Assembly: GCA_040791665.1 (NCBI GenBank)
Contig: JBFNNX010000013.1
Span: forward strand, 62,001-126,000
Direction of reading: 5' to 3'
Source of the DNA: Thiodiazotropha sp040791665
GTDB lineage: Bacteria > Pseudomonadota > Gammaproteobacteria > Chromatiales > Chromatiaceae
Length of the DNA stretch: 64,000 bases
Shown: in pieces, positions 35,679-43,400 of the stretch
Layout of the letters: each line of letters opens with the position of its first letter
How positions within the stretch are numbered: the stretch's first letter is position 1
The notes under the pieces: generated by a model
Database searches by the model: none
What the model was told of the DNA's origin: nothing
The model's input: only the letters and a program-made list of their open reading frames with translations
Made by a program: the position numbers and the translations under genes

Positions 35679-36953
35679 TTAGCCTATCTTTTCTAAACCA
35701 CCCATATAGCCGCGCAACGCTTCGGGAACAGTGATAGAACCGCCAGCCTGCTGATAGTTCTCCATCACGGCAACCAGCGTGCGGCCCACTGCCAACCCTG
35801 ATCCGTTCAGGGTATGGACCAACTCCGGCTTGCCCGTCTCCGGATTACGCCAGCGTGCCTGCATACGGCGAGCCTGAAAATCGACGAAATTGGAACAGGA
35901 AGAGATCTCGCGGTATCGATTTTGCCCCGGTAGCCAGACCTCCAGATCGTAGGTCTTGGTGGCTGAAAACCCGATGTCTCCGGTACAAAGTGTCACAACC
36001 CGATAGGGGAGTTCAAGCTTCTGCAAGATTGCCTCGGCATGGCTTGTGAGCTCTTCCAGGGCCTGAAACGATTGACTGGCTGGAACCGCCTGGACCAATT
36101 CGACCTTCTCGAATTGATGCTGGCGAATCATGCCCCGGGTATCCTTACCGTATGAACCGGCCTCGGAGCGAAAACAGGGAGTATGCGCCACCCATTTGCG
36201 CGGCATATAATCGGCATCGATAATTTGATCCCGAATTAAATTGGTCACCGGCACTTCCGCAGTGGGTATCAGATAGTATTCAGACTCGCCGCAGAGCTTG
36301 AACAGATCCTCCTCAAACTTCGGCAGCTGGCCGGTACCGCGAAGACTGTCTGCATTCACCATATAGGGAACATAGGCCTCGGTATAGCCGTGTTCGGTCG
36401 TATGGGTATCAAGCATCAGCTGAATGAGCGCTCGATGCATTCTCGCCAGCGGTCCCGCCATGACGGCAAAGCGAGAGCCGGTCAACCTGGCAGCCGCTTC
36501 GAAATCGAGTAGTCCGTTGGCATCCCCGAGGTCGACATGATCCCTGGGTTCGAATTCAAATTCGCGCGGTTCCCCCCAACGCCTTTCTTCGCGGTTGTCC
36601 TCCTCATCCTTGCCATTCGGTATCGATTCATGGGGCAGATTGGGAATGCCGAGGGTGATCTCCGAGAGCGTCTCCTGAACCTGGTTGAGCGCCTCCTGAG
36701 AGGCCTGCAGCTGATCCCCGAGTTGCGCCACTTCAGCCAGCAGCGGCTCGATGTCCTCCCCTGCCGCTTTAGCCTTACCGATCGACTTGGAGCGACTGTT
36801 ACGCTGTTTCTGCAACTCCTGCGACGCTACCTGCAACTGCTTGCGCTGTGCTTCCAGCGTGCTGATTTGTTCAACATCCAGCTGATAACCCCGGCGCGCC
36901 AATTGCAGGGCCACCTGTTCCAGGCTGTTTCTTAACAATCGCGGATCCAACAT
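35679..36953 (-). CDS. serS: Seryl-tRNA synthetase
   Basis: A 424-residue class II synthetase. The N-terminal coiled-coil arm (ALQLARRGYQLDVEQIS to about 115) binds the long variable arm of tRNA-Ser. Motif 2 is seen as FRSEAGSYGKDTRGMIRQHQFEK (core GKDTRGMIRQHQFEK) and motif 3 as NGSGLAVGRTLVAVMENY. The start of motif 1 is GSRFAVMAGPLARMHRALIQ. It starts 3 bases after the stop of the DUF190 gene. Confidence 0.97.
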   Translation of the reverse strand: MLDPRLLRNSLEQVALQLARRGYQLDVEQISTLEAQRKQLQVASQELQKQRNSRSKSIGKAKAAGEDIEPLLAEVAQLGDQLQASQEALNQVQETLSEITLGIPNLPHESIPNGKDEEDNREERRWGEPREFEFEPRDHVDLGDANGLLDFEAAARLTGSRFAVMAGPLARMHRALIQLMLDTHTTEHGYTEAYVPYMVNADSLRGTGQLPKFEEDLFKLCGESEYYLIPTAEVPVTNLIRDQIIDADYMPRKWVAHTPCFRSEAGSYGKDTRGMIRQHQFEKVELVQAVPASQSFQALEELTSHAEAILQKLELPYRVVTLCTGDIGFSATKTYDLEVWLPGQNRYREISSCSNFVDFQARRMQARWRNPETGKPELVHTLNGSGLAVGRTLVAVMENYQQAGGSITVPEALRGYMGGLEKIG

Positions 36954-36956
36954 TGA

Positions 36957-37268
36957 TTATTCACCCGTATTCATATGTGCGGGCCAACTCACTATGTGGC
37001 CCGGTTCAACCCATTGATTCAGATCTTGCAGCACTCTATCCACCTTCTCGGGCAGATCGAAGAACTCGACCACCAGCGGCAGATCCATGGATATGTCCAG
37101 CAAGGAGGACTCATGTACCTTGCCCGAACGCCCGAAACCGGCAATACCGCGAAACGCGGTAACCCCGCTGACCTGTTCATCCCGATGTAAAAAGTCGAGC
37201 AATTTTCGCAACTGATGATCACCTTCGGTCAAATAGACCCGCACCATGGTCACTTCAGTCAGATTCAT
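36957..37268 (-). CDS. DUF190 family protein (CrcB-associated)
   Basis: 103 residues from MNLTEVTMVRVYLTEGDH, with a PII-like ferredoxin-fold pattern: LLDFLHRDEQVSGVTAFRGIAGFG and DLPLVVEFFDLPEKVDRVLQDL. DUF190 proteins are often paired with CrcB fluoride channels and may bind nucleotides. The ATG overlaps the crcB stop as ATGA, so coupling is very likely. A longer frame upstream overlaps crcB and is not preferred. Confidence 0.9.
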   Translation of the reverse strand: MNLTEVTMVRVYLTEGDHQLRKLLDFLHRDEQVSGVTAFRGIAGFGRSGKVHESSLLDISMDLPLVVEFFDLPEKVDRVLQDLNQWVEPGHIVSWPAHMNTGE

Positions 37269-37639
37269 AGCTGTCTCCCAACAACCAGGCCGAACCAACA
37301 AGCCATAACACAAGCGATGACACTCACCAGAATGTTCAATCCGGCCTTCAGCAACTCCGCTTGCTCAAGCAGGTTGAGCGTCTCGATAGAGAAGGTGGAA
37401 AAGGTGGTAAAGGCACCGAGAAAACCGATCAGCAGGGCACCCCGCATTTCCGGTGATACAGTCGTACGCTCGAGAAGCAGGACATAGAGAAACCCCATCA
37501 CCAGCGACCCCAGAACGTTTACCACCAGCGTGCCATAGGGAAACCCGCGACCGAGCAGGCTGTATACGCCACTGGATACCCAAAAGCGAAACAACGCTCC
37601 GACTGCGCCTCCGGATGCAATGGCTATCAGCTGGTTCAA
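37265..37639 (-). CDS. crcB: Fluoride efflux channel CrcB/Fluc
   Basis: A 124-residue four-TM protein. The signature GGAVGALFRFWVSS at the N-terminus, GTLVVNVLGSLVMGF, and GFLGAFTTFSTFS (the F-box phenylalanines of the fluoride pore) are all present. Forms dual-topology dimers exporting fluoride. No crcB-type fluoride riboswitch motif was found upstream. Confidence 0.95.
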   Translation of the reverse strand: MNQLIAIASGGAVGALFRFWVSSGVYSLLGRGFPYGTLVVNVLGSLVMGFLYVLLLERTTVSPEMRGALLIGFLGAFTTFSTFSIETLNLLEQAELLKAGLNILVSVIACVMACWFGLVVGRQL

Positions 37640-37688
37640 TCTCTGGACCTTTTAGTACATGAAGGCGGGATTATAACCACAGTTACCT

Positions 37689-37725
37689 AGTGCCTGTTAA
37701 CACTAATTTGAATGCCACTGTGATG
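37689..37725. repeat. Diverged copy of the dispersed GCCTGTTAACACTAAT repeat
   Basis: tgcctgttaacactaattt matches the left end of the copies at 711, 25720 and 28612. It lies in the gap between the outer-membrane gene and crcB. The right end is not clear. Confidence 0.45.
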
Positions 37726-37814
37726 CCGAACAGGAGTGAATCAGGAGTATTGCTGCGACAACCGAAATGCGTGTTGGGCAGCCCTGGATTATGATTGGAT
37801 ATCATGGCTGTTGA

Positions 37815-40316
37815 TCAAAAATCCCAACGATAACCGCCGTAAAAGAAATAGTCGGTAAAATCGGTCACTTCCGTACCATCGTCTTCCTCGAACCAGTTAA
37901 GCCCCCCCTCCAGTTCGAATGTCATGTTCTTGCGGTAGCGGTAATCCATGCGGATAAAGGGGCTGATCGTTTTTCGTGAGCCATCGTTGTCGTCGTTCTT
38001 TCGATAGGAGAGATCGATGCGGGGATTGATTCGCCAGGCATTGGTTATAGGATAGCGGCTGCTGACACCCACTCTAAAGGTATCCGAGGTATTGGCATCC
38101 GAATAGCGCAGGCTGAAAATACCGATATCACCCTGTTTCAGCAGATCGTTTTTAATCACCTGAAAGGTGTAGAAGAACTCATTATCCGTCTCTTCGGTAG
38201 CCTGCACTCCTCCCGAGGCTGGCGTTTCGCCAGTCTTGCTGACCGTCACATCGCCACTCAGTTGCAGGGTTTTCGATAACGGATGATTTATGCCGAGGGA
38301 GAGCGAGGTAGACTCGGCGGTTCGATCCCTCGCCAACTCGTAGATCTCATCATCGGTGAAGAAGTTCTGCAGCTCTTCAATCGACTCGATCGGCAACGAT
38401 GTATTGGGATCGACCTGGCCACTCAATGCATTGGATGTACTCAGAATCGGTGTATTCCGATAATCGAGATTCATATACACGCGGGTCTCATTCTCAAACC
38501 GCCAGTTACCCTGCAACATGAAAATACTCACCTCTTCGTGGAAGATATCGTAATCGAGCAGACTGAAAAGCGACTTGTTGGGATCGAAGTAGCGTACTTC
38601 ACCGCCAATCGCCCTTCTGTCCACCAGATCATCGACGCGCTGTTCCACCATGAAGAGACTGAGATCCCAATTCTCGAAAATGCTTGAGATGTCGGCACTG
38701 AGGCCGGCGAACTGCTTATGGTCGTTCAAAAAGGTATCGCGCGACCGTTCAACCGGTAGGCCGGCAGTCGCCCGGAGTGTGATATCGGGGGTCAACTGAT
38801 AGCCAAGCACTAGACCGTCAAAGCGGTTGAGGATGCCACTGGACCGCAACCGTTGGCGACCGAAACGGGCACTGGTGCGGCTATCGAGATGCTCCACATC
38901 GATATAGGCATCACTGAGGGTGGTGTCATTTCCGTCACCGTCGTCCAACAGGTCGAGGATGTAGCTGCCGGTGATCTTGAAACGCATATCGATATCCTCA
39001 CTCCTGCGTCTCGAATTCAGATCGATGAATGTCTCAATCTCCGACCGGGTGACACTGTCCTCATCCTCGACAAACGGGCTGTCGATGCTATCCCTGCGGT
39101 AGTTCTGGGAGAGGCTGCCATAGGTATCCCATACCACCTTCGGTCCATCCTCACCCTCTTCTTCCTGCTGCTTTTTACGCAGTGACTCCTTTGGCCGCAT
39201 CGGTGCGGTTTCCAGACCCAGCAGGCGTTGCCAGACACGTTCGGCATCCTCACCTTCCGGATACTTCTCCAAATAACGGCGATACTCGCCTTTTGCATGT
39301 GCAATCTGGTCGTTTCTTTCTCGTGACAGTCCCAGGAGTTCGAGCGCCTCCTTGGTGTAGATATTTTCCGGTTCCTCCAGCAGTGCTTCTAGCAGCCGTA
39401 CCGCCTTGGCATAGTCCCCCGCCGTTATCGTGCGGCGTATCATCTCCATCATTTCAGTCAATCGGGGATCCACGTCCACCAGCTGAGGCTCTTCCATCAG
39501 TTGGTCACTGAAAATATGCTCAATCCCCCGGTCAAAAAAGGCTTGTCGCCGCTCCTGAATGTCCGCAGTGTCGATCCAGGCATCGGGATAAAAATTCTTC
39601 ACAGCCTTCAGTTGCTCCTGGGCCTCAAGCTTGGTGCGAAAGAAGCCTAAGCGCAATCGATACAGGGTACGCTCCTCCACCTTAGACTTGGTGGTATAGA
39701 GCAACTGATTTTCACCGACCGCCACAGGTGCAATCTGGGTGAAATCGACAGGTTCCGAATGGGTGCTGAGATTGATTACATAGATGACCAAGGGCAGCGA
39801 TTTGACACTGAGCGGTGCACGGGTTTCCGGTACCGGGACATCGATGGCCTTGGCAAGCGTACCCGCCATGCCCGAGACCCTTGGTGACTCCGGCAGGATA
39901 AACTGCATGACATAGAAGTCGCGTCCCTGCCGTATTCTCACATTGTTCACCGGTGCGGCAAACGATACCAGCAGCGTGGAAGTGCCGATGATATTGCCCT
40001 GAAATTCAACCTTCTCCAATGGGATCGCTGCGGTCGGACTCCAGGTCAGCTGATCGCTCTCAACCAGATCGGTCAGCTCGATATCGGCGGTCTGACCAAG
40101 CTTCAGCTGTACTCCGACTTCATTGCCGGACTCGTTGATCAGATGGGAGACATATCGAACGGGAATATTGAAATAGACCGAGATGATGTTGTCCTCACCT
40201 TCAGTCTGTAATTCGATACGATCAAGGACTCGGGTCGCTGCACCTGCCTGCCATGAACAAAGCAATACAAGCAACAACAGCCCGTGTTGGATCCATGATT
40301 GATAGTTATGCCGCAC
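37815..40316 (-). CDS. Outer-membrane beta-barrel protein with AMIN/SPOR/TPR N-terminus
   Basis: 833 residues starting at GTG (no ATG is suitable). A signal peptide ends QAGA-ATRV. Residues about 30–145 look like an AMIN-type beta domain, about 175–255 like SPOR (YRLRLGFFRTKLEAQEQL), and 285–365 like TPR (YAKAVRLLEALLEEP, AKGEYRRYLEKYPEGE). From about 395 to the end amphipathic strands recur, ending FFYGGYRWDF with terminal Phe, as in outer-membrane barrels. The linker (FVEDEDSVTRSEIE) is acidic. It is the last gene on the cytochrome strand and may be the outer-membrane conduit for the multihaem cytochromes, like MtrB or PioB. That is inference; sequence similarity to those is not obvious. 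Confidence 0.65.
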   Translation of the reverse strand: MRHNYQSWIQHGLLLLVLLCSWQAGAATRVLDRIELQTEGEDNIISVYFNIPVRYVSHLINESGNEVGVQLKLGQTADIELTDLVESDQLTWSPTAAIPLEKVEFQGNIIGTSTLLVSFAAPVNNVRIRQGRDFYVMQFILPESPRVSGMAGTLAKAIDVPVPETRAPLSVKSLPLVIYVINLSTHSEPVDFTQIAPVAVGENQLLYTTKSKVEERTLYRLRLGFFRTKLEAQEQLKAVKNFYPDAWIDTADIQERRQAFFDRGIEHIFSDQLMEEPQLVDVDPRLTEMMEMIRRTITAGDYAKAVRLLEALLEEPENIYTKEALELLGLSRERNDQIAHAKGEYRRYLEKYPEGEDAERVWQRLLGLETAPMRPKESLRKKQQEEEGEDGPKVVWDTYGSLSQNYRRDSIDSPFVEDEDSVTRSEIETFIDLNSRRRSEDIDMRFKITGSYILDLLDDGDGNDTTLSDAYIDVEHLDSRTSARFGRQRLRSSGILNRFDGLVLGYQLTPDITLRATAGLPVERSRDTFLNDHKQFAGLSADISSIFENWDLSLFMVEQRVDDLVDRRAIGGEVRYFDPNKSLFSLLDYDIFHEEVSIFMLQGNWRFENETRVYMNLDYRNTPILSTSNALSGQVDPNTSLPIESIEELQNFFTDDEIYELARDRTAESTSLSLGINHPLSKTLQLSGDVTVSKTGETPASGGVQATEETDNEFFYTFQVIKNDLLKQGDIGIFSLRYSDANTSDTFRVGVSSRYPITNAWRINPRIDLSYRKNDDNDGSRKTISPFIRMDYRYRKNMTFELEGGLNWFEEDDGTEVTDFTDYFFYGGYRWDF

Positions 40317-40445
40317 TCGTTTATTACCCGATTGATATGGATGAAGACCGCATAGATTTTTTCAGGCTGCACCGTAGGTTGCAACAGGTCAATAACCAAC
40401 AGCAATCCCAAGACATGTTTAGAAACAGTGAAAAATTGTGGCCAT

Positions 40446-40485
40446 TTACCTGATAATCTCCAAAGCGAGGAAGATTATCAGGTAA
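40446..40485 (-). terminator. 13-bp hairpin between the giant cytochrome and beta-barrel genes
   Basis: ttacctgataatc and gattatcaggtaa are perfectly complementary around a 14-base loop, just after the cytochrome stop at 40497. There is no T-tract, so it may be an mRNA stabiliser or attenuator setting the ratio of the two products. Confidence 0.6.
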
Positions 40486-40496
40486 GGAAATCCCTA

Positions 40497-43400
40497 TCAC
40501 CACTCGCGATCACTAACCCTGTGGCAACCGCTCTGGCCACAGTTTCGATCATTACTGAGACCATTGTGGTCATCTTCGCCACGATCATAGTCACCTGCAT
40601 GACAGCCAGCGCATGACCCTGCATAGGTCGGGTATGGCCAGGGCACTGACTCGTTGTTGCTGGTATGGCAGACATTACAGCCAAAGTTACCCCGATGATC
40701 CCCTGGATACCGACTGGATATATGACTGTAATTGGTCACCGGCAGCCAGCCGTTCGTGGTATGGCAGTTATCGCACTGTACAGTGGTCACGAAATGCCCT
40801 GTAGGCTTGCCTGTGGCAATGGTTCCGTTATGGCAGGAATCGCAGTTCCCGGTCACACCGGTGTGATCGAAGGTCACGGCGGTCCATGTGGTGGTGGAGG
40901 TATGACAGTTGTCGCACTGGGCCGTGGTCGGCACATGTCCGGGCGGCATGCCTGTGGCGAAATTACCGTTGTGGCAGTTGGAGCAGGTACCGGCCACACC
41001 GCTATGGCTGAATCTCACATTCAGCCAGTTGCTGGTGGACAAGTGGCAGACGTTGCACTCTTCCGTCGTCGGTATGTGGTTGGTCGGCTTGCCGGTGGCT
41101 AAAGTGCCATTGTGGCAATTTGAGCAGCCTGTGGTTATGCCACTGTGACTGAAGTTCACACTCCTCCAATCAGATGTTGAAGTGTGGCATACATCGCATT
41201 GAGCCGAGGTTGAAATATGTGTGGCATGTTTACCGGTCGCGGTAACACCGTTGTGGCAGGTGGAACAGGTGCCGGCCACGTTGCCATGGACGAAACGGAC
41301 ATTCAGCCAGTTGGATGTGGAGAGATGGCAATCATCGCACTGCGCGGTGGTCGGCACGTGTCCGGGATCCTTGCCGGTTGCGGTTATGCCGTCATGGCAG
41401 TTCGAACAGTTGCCTGCTGCATTGGTGTGATCGAACTGTACCGCCAGCCAGTTGGTCTGTGAGATATGGCAGGCATCGCATTCCGAGGTCGTCTGGACAT
41501 GATTTACCGGTTTCCCGGTCGCAGTGGTGCCGTTGTGACAGCTGGAGCAGACACCGATCGCCACCGAATGGTCGAAGTTAACGGCGGTCCAGTTGTTCTG
41601 CGAGACATGGCAGATGTCGCACTCCGCGTTGGTGGCCACGTGACTGGCCGACTTGCCGGTGGCAATGGTGCCGTTGTGACAGCTCGAGCAGGGACCGGTA
41701 ACCGTACTGTGATCGAAATTCACCGACAGCCAGGTCACGGTGGAGGTATGACAGCTGTCGCACTGCCCGTTGGTATTCACATGGGCCGCGTGTTTACCGG
41801 TAGCGGTGTTGCCGTTGTGACAACTCGAGCAGGTACCGACAACACCCACGTGATCGAAGGTACCGGTGGCCCAGGTCACGGTGGTATGGCAATCCTCACA
41901 CGGCCTAGTGGTCGGGATATGGGTCGCCGGTTTGCCGATGGCATCCACATTGTTGTGACAGCTTTCGCATCCCGCAACGATGCCGGTATGGTCGAACCGC
42001 ACGTTCAACCAAGTGGTATTGGAGATATGGCAATTATCACACGCGGCGTCGGTCGGGACATGATCGACCGGCTTGCCGGTGGCGGTATTGCCATCGTGAC
42101 AGCTGGCACAGGTACCCGTTACCACGGAGTGATCGAAATTGATCTGCAGCCAGTTGTTGGTGGAGGTATGACAGGCCTCGCAGGAGGCTGTCGTGGCTAC
42201 ATGGGAGGCATGCTTGCCGGTCGCCTGTACCCCGTCATGGCATGAAGAGCAGCTCCCGGTTACGCCTTCATGGTTGAAGCTGCTGATCTGCCAACTGTTG
42301 GTGTTGTGGCAGGTGTCGCACGGTGCATTGGTCAGCACATGGGATGGGCTCTTGCCGGTTGCGATATCACCGTTGTGGCACACCTCGCAGGGATCGACCA
42401 CCGCCGCGTGACTGAAGCCGGCCATGGTCCAGTCATTGGTGGTATGGCAGACATCACAGGCCGAGGTGGTAGGGATGTGGGCCGCATGTTTGCCGGTGGC
42501 GGTATTGCCGTCATGGCAAGACTCACAGGGATCGGTAACCCCGCTATGATCGAAAGTCGTGACCGTCCAGCCATTCGTGGTATGACATACGTCGCATTGG
42601 GAATTGGTATCGATATGGGTCGCATGCTTGCCGGTGGCCTGGATACCGTTGTGACAGCTGGAGCATACCCCCGCGGTGGGTACCGAACTGTGATCGAAGG
42701 TCACCCGCAACCATGAGGTGGTCGAAGTATGGCAGACATCGCACTCTTCAGTGGTCGTGAGATGGCTGGGATGTTTGCCGGTGGCGGTTGTCCCGTCATG
42801 ACAGGTGGAACAGGCGCCCGCAGTGTTGACGCCACTGTGATCAAAACTGGTATCGGTCCAGACCAGGGTGGAGAGATGACAGGTGTCGCATTGGGCTGTG
42901 GTCTCGATATGCTGGGCATGTTTACCCGTGGCCAGTGTGCCGTCATGGCAGTCCGAACACCTTCCGCTCACCTGGAAATTGTCGTGATTGAAACTGATCT
43001 GTGTCCAGTTGATAGTCGACGTATGACAGCTGTCGCACTGGGCATCGGTGAGGATATGCTGCGCCGGTTTGCCCGTGGCGGTGGTACCGTCATGACAGCT
43101 TGAGCAGGCGCCGGCCACATTGGCATGATCGAATCTGCCGGTACTCCAGGTCACCGTGTTATGACAGTTTTCGCAAGGTTCAGTGGTCGGAATATGGGTG
43201 TCGGGTTTACCGATCGCATCCACGTTGTTGTGGCAGCTCTCGCATCCGCTGGTGATGCCGCTGTGGTCGAACCTGACACTGGTCCAGGTCTCATTCGAGA
43301 TATGGCAGTTGTCACAAGCAGCCGTTGTCTCGACGTGATCAGGCGATTTGCCTGTGGCGGTAACGCCGTCATGACAGCTTTCGCAGGTTCCGGTGACGAT

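Noticed and set aside
37640..37690. Fluoride (crcB) riboswitch upstream of crcB
   Set aside because: The conserved GGNGAUGG…GCC elements are not visible in the short leader.
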